This document shows, in pieces, positions 25,885 through 36,099 of a stretch of DNA of 64,000 nt. The notes beneath the pieces were generated by a model. It had not been told where the DNA came from. It worked only from the letters and a program-made list of their open reading frames with translations, and made no database searches. The stretch lies in contig NZ_CAIWNQ010000001.1 in NCBI RefSeq assembly GCF_903914075.1, forward strand, positions 310,001 to 374,000, written 5' to 3'. The translations under genes were made by a program, and so were the position numbers. Position 1 is the stretch's first letter. Each line of letters begins with the position of its first letter. The DNA is from Ruegeria sp. THAF57 (GTDB taxonomy: Bacteria; Pseudomonadota; Alphaproteobacteria; Rhodobacterales; Rhodobacteraceae).

Positions 25885-26904
25885 TCACCCCGCCTGAGGC
25901 TTGCGATGCATAGGCCAGGCGCGAAATTCAAAGGGTACGCGGCCTTCGATCCGATCCTGACTTGGGGGCAGCCCAAACCTTTGCTTGTACGACCGGCTGA
26001 AATGCACTTGGCTGGCAAATCCCGAAGCCATCGCAACTTCGGCGATCGGCAAGTCCGTTTGGGTGACCAATCCGCGCGCGCGGTCCAGACGAATGTCACG
26101 GTAATACAGGGCGGGCGTTTTCTTGATGTAGGTTGAGAATAACCGGTCAAGCTGACGCTGTGAAAGGCCCGCCGCCCTGCTGATTTCAGGAATCGGTAGA
26201 GGTTCTTCAAGATTGGCTTCCATCACCTGAATTGCCATTCTCAGCTTGGGCGGAACGGTTGTGCCCAAGGGCTCGCGGCCCTCAGGCTGCTGCATGTCTG
26301 CGGGGCCGCGCAATCTGGCGTGGAAAACGTACCGCGCCGCCGCGTTCGCCAAGGCGCTGCCATGGATGCCCTGCAAAACTTGCAGCCCTAAATCGACTGC
26401 AGCAGTCCCTCCGCAACAAGTGATACGGTTACCATCCAGCACAAACAGGTTTTCGACAACCTCTACGTCCGGAAACAATTCCTGAAAGGCGTCGATATGC
26501 TCGTAATGCACTGTGGCTTTCTTTCCGTTTAACAACCCCGTCTCCGCCAGAATGAAGGCACCCGTGTCCAGCGCCCCTATCGTCGCGCCACCGCGCGCCC
26601 ACTGTCGCAGAGCTTTCGCGATATGCGTTGTGACGTGCTTTTCCGGCGTCCAACTGGACGAGATGATAACAACGTCATAGCCCTTGGTTGCGACTTGATC
26701 CAACGCCACAGTGTCGATCCCGCTGCCGTTACTGGAAACACAGTAACCACCTGTTTCCGAGGCAAATTCCCACTTGAAATACGGCTTTCCATCCAAGTAG
26801 TTGGCGGCCCGAAAAGGATCAATGAAACCCATTGTTGCAGCCAAATTGAAACTTGGCGCCACAACTACTAGCAACCGAGTTTCCGTCCCGTGAGACTTTG
26901 TCAT
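25885..26904 (-). CDS. GlxA-family transcriptional regulator (DJ-1/PfpI-like domain plus AraC HTH)
   Basis: A 339-residue protein. The N-terminal two thirds is a DJ-1-like amidotransferase fold (LLVVVAPSFNLAATMGFIDPFRAAN ..., GALDTGAFILAETGLL), followed by a C-terminal AraC double helix-turn-helix (AGLSQRQLDRLF, ADLPIAEVAMASGFASQVHFSR-type second helix). The group includes GbdR and CdhR, activators of glycine-betaine and carnitine catabolism, which matches the downstream enzymes. It is transcribed toward the Rieske operon and is probably its activator. The ligand is unknown; in the family it is the pathway substrate or an early intermediate. Confidence 0.88.
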   Translation of the reverse strand: MTKSHGTETRLLVVVAPSFNLAATMGFIDPFRAANYLDGKPYFKWEFASETGGYCVSSNGSGIDTVALDQVATKGYDVVIISSSWTPEKHVTTHIAKALRQWARGGATIGALDTGAFILAETGLLNGKKATVHYEHIDAFQELFPDVEVVENLFVLDGNRITCCGGTAAVDLGLQVLQGIHGSALANAAARYVFHARLRGPADMQQPEGREPLGTTVPPKLRMAIQVMEANLEEPLPIPEISRAAGLSQRQLDRLFSTYIKKTPALYYRDIRLDRARGLVTQTDLPIAEVAMASGFASQVHFSRSYKQRFGLPPSQDRIEGRVPFEFRAWPMHRKPQAG

Positions 26905-26928
26905 ATGACCACCTCTTGCAAGCAGGGC

Positions 26929-27144
26929 TCAGACCGCCAGAAGAAAGGTTTTGGCTGGTTCGCGCAAGAGAGGCACAAAACGCGGCAGGACCAGCGGGTT
27001 CGTCCACGGCAACGCTTTGGGTAGGCCCCGCAAGCCGCTTACCCAACTGTCGACAAAGCGCCGCGTGAGCGGCGGGAAAGACTCATCAAGCGGCGTCAGG
27101 CTTTCTTGAAAACGCGCGACTGGAGCCTCTTTTCCCGTCAACAA
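26929..27144 (-). CDS. Possible small protein, maybe a truncated PAS-like fragment
   Basis: An open frame of 71 codons that overlaps the last 59 bp of the histidine-kinase gene. Residues 23-65 (PPLTRRFVDSWVSGLRGLPK...LPWTNPLVLPRFVPLL) recall the start of a PAS domain type found in alphaproteobacterial proteins, but the frame stops where the domain should continue. It may be the head of a broken gene or a chance frame. Confidence 0.25.
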   Translation of the reverse strand: MLTGKEAPVARFQESLTPLDESFPPLTRRFVDSWVSGLRGLPKALPWTNPLVLPRFVPLLREPAKTFLLAV

Positions 27145-28498
27145 TCGGGAACTCTACGAAAAACTCCGTCCCCACTCCTACGGTACTATAATAGTCGATC
27201 GTTCCGCCGAACTGTTCCACGATTTCCTTGGAAATATTCATCCCAAGCCCGGTGCCTCCGGCGTGGCGCTCATCGGACGAGTCAATTTGAGAGAAGCGAT
27301 CAAAGACCTTGTCCCGACTGCCTTCGGGAATGCCCACACCTTGGTCTTTCACGAACAACCGCACCCGAGGTCCGATCTTCTTGAACCCGACTGTCACAGT
27401 TCCGCCCTCGAACGAAAACTTGGCCGCGTTAGATATCATGTTGGTCAGAACCTGATTAAGGCGGGATGCATCGCCCTTGATCAACAGGTCCTGCTGCTCG
27501 GGTACGTCCTCAACCAGTTCCACGTTATGCGCGCTGGCAAAGCCAAGGTTGCAGGCAATGGCCTCTTGAACCAGTGGGGCGACCTCGATCGTCGTCTGGC
27601 GCATGACCATTTCGCCGGCTTCCATCTTTTGAATGTCCAACACGTCGTTAATAAGGGACGCCAAACGCTCGCTGTTTTTGCTCGCCAAGGCGATCAGGTT
27701 TTGCATATTCTCCGGGACCTCGCCCATGACACCGGAATTTATCAGGTCCAGCGAACCTTTTATCGAAGTCAGAGGCGTTCTTAATTCATGGCTCACAGTC
27801 GAGATGAACTGAGTTTTTGCGATGTAGGCCGCTTTGGTACGCTCGTGTTCCTCTTTCAGTTTTTCAAGCTGTTCGAGGTTTTTGCGGTAAAGCTTGAGAA
27901 AGACCAACGAGCAGTCGATCAAAAAGTACATCACGAAAACGACTGTGAAGAAGTGCAGCCACAAATCCGAAGACAAGTCAGGTTGTTCAACCCAAATATC
28001 CCGAACCACGATGACCATGAACGAAACACCGTACATGGCCAGTCGCACGATCATCGCCCACACAAACTGGTGGTTGTTCATCGCGGCAAACAGAGCTGCG
28101 GCAAAAAGGAAAAACAAAGGGGTGAAGTGGCCGCCGGTAGGCTGCTCAAGCGCCACCGAAACAGCGTACAGGCAAATCGCGGTGGAACTGAGGATTGTAT
28201 TCAACAAAATCCAGGCGACCATCACCGCGATTGCGCCGCGTTCCTCCGGGTTTAGGCGCGCAACCCGTTTTGCCAAGTACAGGTCCTGCGCTTCGCAGAT
28301 CAGGATTGTTCCATAAAACAGCAGGGCGTTGAGAGGGTCGAAGAAAAAGCCTGTAAGTATCGTGGTCGCCAAAAAAATCGCTTGCCGCTGCCACAGCAGC
28401 GCAAAGCTCATGGCTGTATAGTCTTTGATATTTTGCAGCAGCTTGTCGTCGGGCTCACCCGTGCCGCGAACCTGTTGCGATGCGTCGATTGCCGTCAT
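27086..28498 (-). CDS. Membrane sensor histidine kinase
   Basis: A 470-residue kinase with five or six membrane helices between residues ~36 and 205, a linking coiled coil (about 205-228), HisKA with phospho-acceptor His237 in SHELRTPLTS, and a complete HATPase: N box NQVLTNMISNAAKFS, G1 DQGVGIPEG and G2 GGTGLGMNI. There is no periplasmic domain of any size, so the signal is probably sensed in or at the membrane. The start at 28498 gives the natural N-terminus; an upstream in-frame codon at 28546 is less likely. No regulator gene is directly attached, but two receiver proteins are encoded within 6 kb, and I infer that they are its partners. Confidence 0.9.
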   Translation of the reverse strand: MTAIDASQQVRGTGEPDDKLLQNIKDYTAMSFALLWQRQAIFLATTILTGFFFDPLNALLFYGTILICEAQDLYLAKRVARLNPEERGAIAVMVAWILLNTILSSTAICLYAVSVALEQPTGGHFTPLFFLFAAALFAAMNNHQFVWAMIVRLAMYGVSFMVIVVRDIWVEQPDLSSDLWLHFFTVVFVMYFLIDCSLVFLKLYRKNLEQLEKLKEEHERTKAAYIAKTQFISTVSHELRTPLTSIKGSLDLINSGVMGEVPENMQNLIALASKNSERLASLINDVLDIQKMEAGEMVMRQTTIEVAPLVQEAIACNLGFASAHNVELVEDVPEQQDLLIKGDASRLNQVLTNMISNAAKFSFEGGTVTVGFKKIGPRVRLFVKDQGVGIPEGSRDKVFDRFSQIDSSDERHAGGTGLGMNISKEIVEQFGGTIDYYSTVGVGTEFFVEFPIVDGKRGSSRAFSRKPDAA

Positions 28499-28794
28499 CC
28501 CGGTGTCTTCATTACTTTGCCTCTCAGGATGTCTGTACAGGCACAATGAGGACGTAGTGGGTCGGAATTTCGTTCACAGTTTGGCAATACTCCCGAACCT
28601 AATGAGGAATTGTTCGGCCCCGTTGGACGTTGCACAATTGCAAACGTCTTGAATTGTTTCCTCAAAATAGGCCCATCAATCTCGTCAAAGATCACTAACT
28701 CATTGCTTTTTTGCACTTTCTCCACATAAATATCTTCAATGACCGGCGAAAAGCGAAAAGGGACCGCGTTTTGACCACAATTGGGAAACGTCAG

Positions 28795-30141
28795 ATGGAA
28801 CAGTTCGACGTGACGCCGGTTTCCGCGAAGCTCGCTGAAAAACCGGTGACGTTGCTCCAGTTCGCGCGATCCGCTGGTCGGAACATGTTAGAAGTCATTC
28901 CGGCCGAAACGCTTCGGCAGACCTATGTGCGTGGACCTCTGAACATCCACTACATTTGCGATCCGGAAATGGTCACCGAACTGCTTGTCGGAGGCGGTCG
29001 TTATTTCCCAAAGGCAAAGTTTACAAAGGACATTATCGGATCTGCGGTCGGCAACGGCCTAATCCTGTCAGAGGGGAAAAAGTGGCGCAAACAAAGACAC
29101 CGGTATTCCCCGCTTTTTGCAGCCAGAAACCTGCCTGTATTGTCCCGCCACTTTGCCGAGACAGGCTATGAAGTTGCCGCATCGCTTGCCGAAAACGAGG
29201 GGCCGGTCGACGTTTCGCAGATCGCGCCAGCGTCTACGCTGACAAACATTTCACGGGTCATCTTCTCGGGGAACGAAGAAGTCAGCTCCGAGCAAATTCG
29301 CGTCGGTCTGATCGCCTATTTCAACTATATTTCAGACCTGTCCTTGTTCGATTTGATGGGGCTTCCGAAATGGCTTCCACGCAAGAAATGGCTGAGCAGT
29401 AAGGCTCCGGTTACGGACATGCGCGATCTGGCCCGGCATGTGATTGAACTGCGCCGGTCGGAAAACCGCGAAGAACCAGAAGACTTCCTCGACCTGATGA
29501 TTGATGCGCTGAAGGAAGACTTTGAGGATGCCGAGACAACCGTCGATAACCTGCTGACCTTTGTTGTCGCTGGCCATGAAACCTCGGCCAACGCCTTGGC
29601 GTGGGGATACTACCTACTGGCACTGAACCCAGAGATGCAAACCCGTATCCGGCGCGAAATTCGGACGGTATGTCCCGAAGGCAAGCTTGAGTTTTCTCAT
29701 CTGGAACATTTGCCGCTGCTTCGGGCGCACATCAAGGAAACCCTGCGCCTTTACCCGTCTGCGGCCTTCTTTGCCCGTGATGCCTCCGAGGCCATTCAGG
29801 TTAAAGATGTCAAAATTGAAGAAGGGGATGCGCTGTTCTTCCCAGTTTATTCGCTGCATCGGAATGAAGTGTTGTGGGAAGATCCCGCGCAGTACCGCCC
29901 CGAGCGATTTATGGGAACTCCACCACCCCGCGGCCAGTATATTCCATTCGGAGCCGGGCCCAGAATTTGCATTGGCGCGCAGTACGCAGAAACCGAGATT
30001 ATGATATTGATGGCTTCAGTCCTGAGGCGGATACATTTTTCGCTGTCAGATGTAGAAATGCCGGAACCTGTTCTCACATTTACAATGCGGACCAGCGGTC
30101 CAATGATCTTGAACGCGGAAGAAGTCCCCGCAGGATCCTGA
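28795..30141 (+). CDS. Cytochrome P450
   Basis: A 448-residue soluble P450. It has the I-helix oxygen-binding motif AGHETSANAL, the K-helix ETLRL (IKETLRLYPS) and the heme loop FGAGPRICIGAQ with cysteine ligand Cys392. The ATG at 28795 is preferred; an in-frame TTG at 28771 and a further codon at 28711 would only add a basic tail. The length and the lack of a membrane anchor fit a class I enzyme fed by a ferredoxin, but no ferredoxin or reductase is adjacent. It stands alone, divergent from the kinase and convergent with a response-regulator gene. The substrate is unknown; some P450s hydroxylate fatty acids or acyl-homoserine lactones, which is of interest next to a LuxI-type gene. Confidence 0.92.
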   Translation: MEQFDVTPVSAKLAEKPVTLLQFARSAGRNMLEVIPAETLRQTYVRGPLNIHYICDPEMVTELLVGGGRYFPKAKFTKDIIGSAVGNGLILSEGKKWRKQRHRYSPLFAARNLPVLSRHFAETGYEVAASLAENEGPVDVSQIAPASTLTNISRVIFSGNEEVSSEQIRVGLIAYFNYISDLSLFDLMGLPKWLPRKKWLSSKAPVTDMRDLARHVIELRRSENREEPEDFLDLMIDALKEDFEDAETTVDNLLTFVVAGHETSANALAWGYYLLALNPEMQTRIRREIRTVCPEGKLEFSHLEHLPLLRAHIKETLRLYPSAAFFARDASEAIQVKDVKIEEGDALFFPVYSLHRNEVLWEDPAQYRPERFMGTPPPRGQYIPFGAGPRICIGAQYAETEIMILMASVLRRIHFSLSDVEMPEPVLTFTMRTSGPMILNAEEVPAGS

Positions 30142-30161
30142 TGGAAACAAGGATAGCGAGT

Positions 30162-31295
30162 CTATTTACCCGCCAGATAGGTTTCGTTTCCGTACATCTC
30201 GCGCAAAACCGTGTCGAAAAGTCTTTTCTGAGATTTTTCTTTGCGCCCTACTCGGACTTCGCATCTTTGTTGGGGCTCGACTTCGGTCCCCTTTCGAAGA
30301 GCCTTTTCGCGACCGTCAACTTTTTCGATAGCATTATTCATTGCAGCAAACGCACCTGTCTTGGAAATTGAACGCATTGAAACCGGCGGGCTCATCACAG
30401 CCCTCATGTAGCCAGAGGCACCCCGCCGACCGAGTGTGTCACTGAAAACATGATTGAGTTGGTCTTCCTTGGGCAGCCCGGCCGCCCGATCCCGCCCATG
30501 AACAACCACAAGGAAGGCCCCGCCTCCCCTATAGGAAAAGACGGCCTCAGAGTTCCCGGTTGTCAGTTCGATGCTACGGCCCAGATCGGCCATCGTGCGC
30601 CGGAAGCCTCCGAAATCGTTCAGATCAAAGCGGAACTCTGCATCCTGAAGTTTGATGGCGGTCACCCAGGACTCAAAAAGACGACCTCTTGAAAGTTGTT
30701 CGATGTAGTTGTCGAACTCGACATATTTCAAGCAGCGTTCAAGACCATCTATGGTAAGCGGGTCCTCGAAGCTGAATTGCTGATTATGGTCCAGTTCTTC
30801 GCGCAGGTTTTTCACCGACGCAGATGTCCTGCGCGCCTTGATCCGTTCCTGCATCAGCAGGTGGGCTGCGTGCATACGGCTGCGCAGCTCAAAGAAATCA
30901 AAAGGCTTGCTGACATAGTCAAACGCGCCCTGCAAAAACGCGTCTTCCACGTATTTGCGGCCACTCATTGCAGTCAGCATAATGGCCGGGGTTTCCGCGT
31001 GTTCCGGGATTTGTCGAATGCGGCGCAACAATTCGATGCCGTTTGTTTCAGGCATCTGAATATCAAGCAAGAAACAATCAAACGGTGTCTCAGACGACTC
31101 TATGGCCTGCAACGCTTCGCTGGCTGAACCCGCTACCGAGATTTCATAGTTTTCGAATTCAGCCAGTGCCGCCTGCAGCAACTCCAAAATGCTCGGCTCG
31201 TCGTCGACGGCAAGCACTCTTAGTGTTCTTTTCTGCAGCGCGCGGGTTTCCAACTTACGCTGGAATTGTTCTTTCCCCGGGTTCGTATGTTTCAT
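30162..31295 (-). CDS. Response regulator: receiver plus degenerate GGDEF-like domain (first paralogue)
   Basis: A 377-residue protein. The receiver has all functional residues: acidic pair DDE at 31-33, phospho-acceptor Asp78 (FLLDIQMPE), Thr108 and Lys130. The output domain opens with EDPLT at 177-181, as GGDEF domains do, and has the central hydrophobic strand, but the signature reads RGGGAF at 256-261, so the catalytic Asp/Glu pair is gone. It should not make cyclic-di-GMP and may bind a nucleotide or a protein instead. A basic C-terminal tail (about 330-365) is unique to this copy. The domain order is that of PleD-type proteins, with one receiver instead of two. Confidence 0.82.
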   Translation of the reverse strand: MKHTNPGKEQFQRKLETRALQKRTLRVLAVDDEPSILELLQAALAEFENYEISVAGSASEALQAIESSETPFDCFLLDIQMPETNGIELLRRIRQIPEHAETPAIMLTAMSGRKYVEDAFLQGAFDYVSKPFDFFELRSRMHAAHLLMQERIKARRTSASVKNLREELDHNQQFSFEDPLTIDGLERCLKYVEFDNYIEQLSRGRLFESWVTAIKLQDAEFRFDLNDFGGFRRTMADLGRSIELTTGNSEAVFSYRGGGAFLVVVHGRDRAAGLPKEDQLNHVFSDTLGRRGASGYMRAVMSPPVSMRSISKTGAFAAMNNAIEKVDGREKALRKGTEVEPQQRCEVRVGRKEKSQKRLFDTVLREMYGNETYLAGK

Positions 31296-31611
31296 GACTG
31301 GTGAACCGCATTTGACCTCGTTAACGCCTCTAGCCTAGGCAGTGAGTGGGACGAAACAGCGGCAAAAAGCCCGGAAAAGCCCCTAAATGTTGTTCATTTC
31401 TTGACGTTATTTTGGCGGGCAACGGGCGGATTTTGAAAAGGCCGCGCCCCGGTTGTATTTTTTTAAAGTTAAATCAAATAGTTAATTCAGGTCGAAAGTG
31501 CACACCTGTGTACGTCGGACAAACGGCCTGACCATACCGCATATCCTTGCAGATCCGGGCGCCGTCGAAAAGCGCCAGAACTCACTCTTGTTATTGAGAA
31601 ATCGCTGCGGG
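31296..31611. promoter_or_regulatory. Control region between LuxI-type gene and first response regulator
   Basis: A 316-bp gap; both neighbours are on the minus strand. It is AT-rich around 31455-31490 and contains an imperfect 16-bp dyad GTGCACACCTGTGTAC at 31498-31513 (12 of 16 symmetric). It lies about 200 bp before the regulator start and could be an operator. No terminator with a T run was found after the LuxI-type gene. Confidence 0.35.
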
Positions 31612-32361
31612 TCAGTCTGAATCGTTCTTAATATTGAACAGCACAGATTGGCTGTAACTTCCTTCGATCGCAAACTTGGCACCAACTGGTGCGGCCCCTA
31701 CGCCCAAGCGCCGCGACCAACGCGCCCAGATAGATGGCACGATCCCCAGTATCCGTGACGCACCGGCTTCTTCGGCGTTCACCGTCATCTGATAGAACAG
31801 TTCGTGCTGTACGGCCATCCTACGCGCAGACGGAACGCTGTCTGTAATAAAAAAGCGCGACGCCTCCCACACTTTCGGATTCACCGGAGCCTCAAAAAAC
31901 AATACGTCTGTCGGCATTCCCGGAAGGATGCCTTTCTGCGCGTCTCGCAGCATATACGTGTACATGCCACAGCGCGCCGAAGTCGGCAGCAACCGCACCC
32001 CGCCGATCACCTCGCCAAATTCGTGCAAGATCACCCAGCGGCAGGCTGGGGTATCGTATTGATCAAACTCCATCCCATCAACTTCGCCGATCTGCCATTT
32101 CAACCGATCGATGAAGATTGACTTTCTGGTCTCAAGGTACTTTGCAAGCAAAGTGCCATGCTCGTGCATATTGCGGAAATTCAATGTGGTCGTACGAATA
32201 CTACCGAGCTTGCTTTGTCGCTCGGACAATCCACGCTTGAGCGCGAACATCTTCTGCCGCGCCGATACTTTCGGCCCAGCCGGAATATCATTGGCAGGTT
32301 CAAGGTCCGGCAGAAGTTGCGACGCCGGGTATGCCTGCTCGTACCTGAGTGGTCGGTCCAT
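31612..32361 (-). CDS. Orphan LuxI-type acyl-homoserine-lactone synthase
   Basis: A 249-residue protein with every conserved LuxI catalytic or core residue: R79, F83, W89 (RKSIFIDRLKW), D100 and D103 (EFDQYDTP), R123 in GGVRLLPT, and E166/R169 in WEASRF. These enzymes join an acyl group from acyl-ACP (or an aryl-CoA) to S-adenosylmethionine. It carries about 55 extra residues before the first conserved arginine, whereas typical synthases begin almost directly with it. No LuxR-type gene lies nearby; response regulators flank it on both sides. The C-terminal acyl-pocket half is less conserved, so chain length cannot be predicted. Confidence 0.85.
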   Translation of the reverse strand: MDRPLRYEQAYPASQLLPDLEPANDIPAGPKVSARQKMFALKRGLSERQSKLGSIRTTTLNFRNMHEHGTLLAKYLETRKSIFIDRLKWQIGEVDGMEFDQYDTPACRWVILHEFGEVIGGVRLLPTSARCGMYTYMLRDAQKGILPGMPTDVLFFEAPVNPKVWEASRFFITDSVPSARRMAVQHELFYQMTVNAEEAGASRILGIVPSIWARWSRRLGVGAAPVGAKFAIEGSYSQSVLFNIKNDSD

Positions 32362-32923
32362 ATTTTGCTCTTAATTTTGCCACACTTATGCCAAGAAGCT
32401 GAACGGCAAGTCTATGGTTTAGTGGCGCTCTCCTTATGATTGTATGGCATGTGTGACCAAATCTCCTCCCATACCTTGGGTTGAACAAACGCAAGATACC
32501 TATATGTATATTTGCCTGACCATTTTATGCTCTAGGCATGAGTTTTCCGGGCATGATCATTCTCGCAAGAGGTTGACTTACCTCCCCTTTTCTTTGCGGT
32601 CGCCAAACTCAGCCAGAATTTCAGGAAACGTTAAGGAACGCGTCACAGTCGAGGGCTACGACTGAGCATCATACACAACCTGGAATGCCTGGTTTTCGTG
32701 CGGTCAAATCTACCAATAGCGCCCCATGGCCTATTTCACCTGTGCCAAGATGTAACACGGAAAAAATGTAAGGTGGGACACATGCGCGCCCTTCAAGTGT
32801 CAATGTTTTGCCGCTTTTGTCCGACAGGCTGACCAAACCTAAATAATCCACTCGCCAACCGGTCTTTGCCATACGTCTGCAATGCCCAAAGGTCGGTTCG
32901 GTGGCAAAACCTGGTGAATAGTT
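32362..32923. promoter_or_regulatory. Long divergent region between LuxI-type gene and second response regulator
   Basis: A 562-bp gap holding both promoters. It includes a 67-codon minus-strand frame at 32669-32872 (MAKTGWRVDYLGLVSLSDKS...) without a ribosome site; I judge it an unlikely gene. The A+T content is higher than in coding parts. I found no clear lux-box (ACCTGT-N-ACAGGT type) and no T-rich terminator. Its length suggests multiple regulatory inputs or a small RNA, but nothing specific could be recognised. Confidence 0.35.
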
Positions 32924-33865
32924 ATGCGGATACTTGCTGTAGACGACGACCCAAGCATTCTGGAGCTGCTAATCTGCGTTCTGGGTGCGTTCGGCTACGA
33001 AGATGTTGTGACGGCAAACAGCGGTCACGAAGCAATTGGAATTTTGTCAGAAACCGATCAGCCATTCGACTGCCTGCTGCTTGACGTGCAAATGCCCGAG
33101 ATGAACGGCATTACATTGTGCGAAGAAGCGCGCAAGTTGCCCGATTACAAGTTTACGCCGATCATCATGGTAACTGCCATGGTGCAAAAGCAGTATATCG
33201 ACGAGGCTTTCGAGGTTGGCGCAACAGACTATGTGACCAAACCCTTCGAGTTTGCCGATCTGAAGCAACGGCTTTCTGATGCATACAGGCTGGCGGCGGA
33301 ACGACGTGCAGCGATCGAAGTGATGGAAGCGGATGTCTACGCGAATAACGACTCGGAAGTTAATCCTAATTTCAGCCTGACCGACCCGCTCTATTTTGGG
33401 GATCTGACAGGTTGCATTGGATTGGCCGAGTTCGAAAACTACGTTGTTCAGCTGGCGACAATGCACTCCAGAACCTCCAAGATCGTGGCCGTAAAAGTCG
33501 CAGATGTCGAAGAGATTTTTGCGTCATGCACGTCCAGCGAATTCCGGGAATTCCTGGCTTCGGCAGGATCGTCGCTTTTGTCCGTCACACAGGAAGGGCG
33601 CAACTTTGCGACCTATTGGGGCAACGGGGTATTCCTGCTTATCCATGACAAGAAAAAGGGTATGGGCGCGCAACAATTGACGCACCGACTGTCCCAGATT
33701 CCGGCAGGTGAACTTGCAGGTGTGCATTCGCCGACCAACTTCTCGTTCCATGTTGGGGATGACGTTTCTTTGCTGGCCCATTCCAAGATGGAGGCGCTGT
33801 TCCTGATCGACAAAGCCGTGGAACTGGCCGATATCCAGCAAGGTCCGATTGCACGGTTCGGCTAG
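32924..33865 (+). CDS. Response regulator: receiver plus degenerate GGDEF-like domain (second paralogue)
   Basis: A 313-residue protein. The receiver is complete: DDD at 7-9, Asp54 (LLLDVQMPEM), Thr84 and Lys106. The output domain again opens with TDPL (153-156) and has lost the signature (WGNGVF at 232-237). It is clearly related to the product of the gene at 30162-31295 throughout its length (for example VDDxPSILELL and QPFDCxLLDxQMPE), but lacks that protein's N-terminal extension and basic tail. It points away from the LuxI-type gene. A strong terminator follows. Probably both regulators receive phosphate from the nearby kinase and act through protein binding. Confidence 0.82.
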   Translation: MRILAVDDDPSILELLICVLGAFGYEDVVTANSGHEAIGILSETDQPFDCLLLDVQMPEMNGITLCEEARKLPDYKFTPIIMVTAMVQKQYIDEAFEVGATDYVTKPFEFADLKQRLSDAYRLAAERRAAIEVMEADVYANNDSEVNPNFSLTDPLYFGDLTGCIGLAEFENYVVQLATMHSRTSKIVAVKVADVEEIFASCTSSEFREFLASAGSSLLSVTQEGRNFATYWGNGVFLLIHDKKKGMGAQQLTHRLSQIPAGELAGVHSPTNFSFHVGDDVSLLAHSKMEALFLIDKAVELADIQQGPIARFG

Positions 33866-33889
33866 AGAACAAAAACTATCCAAAGTCAG

Positions 33890-33921
33890 GTGCGTTCAGG
33901 AAAACTGAGCGCACTTTTTTT
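33890..33921 (+). terminator. Rho-independent terminator after second response regulator
   Basis: Ten-base-pair stem GTGCGTTCAG / CTGAGCGCAC (one G-T pair), loop GAAAA, then seven T residues. It is the clearest intrinsic terminator in the window and marks the right edge of the signalling island. Confidence 0.9.
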
Positions 33922-34075
33922 GTTCGTGCGCGGCTCCGATGTCGCGCAGTTTTGGTTCCGCCCCTTCCTCTTGGGCGCCTGTTCAAGAATTCATTCGGAT
34001 ATATAAGAAAAATAGAATATCCTTGGGTTAGGGCTGAATCGCCTGTCTTTTTTGAATTTTTTGGGGGAGATTTCG

Positions 34076-35998
<1,923 letters not shown>

Positions 35999-36099
35999 TG
36001 CGCGGGCCTAAGTCATCAACCAGTCAACACTATTAAGTCACCGGAAACAGAGCCGCTGGTCAGAAATGACCACGGCCCTCCGCTTCCGAGAAAGAGCCC

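Noticed and set aside
31463..31485. CtrA-type site (TTAA-N7-TTAA)
   Set aside because: The TTAA pair at 31469 and 31482 is nine bases apart, not seven.
31498..31513. Lux-box for a LuxR-type protein
   Set aside because: The dyad is only 12 of 16 symmetric, does not follow the usual ACCTGT...ACAGGT form, and no LuxR gene is present; kept only as a possible operator.
32669..32872. 67-residue protein gene between the LuxI-type gene and second response regulator
   Set aside because: No ribosome site, no recognisable domain, lies in a regulatory region.
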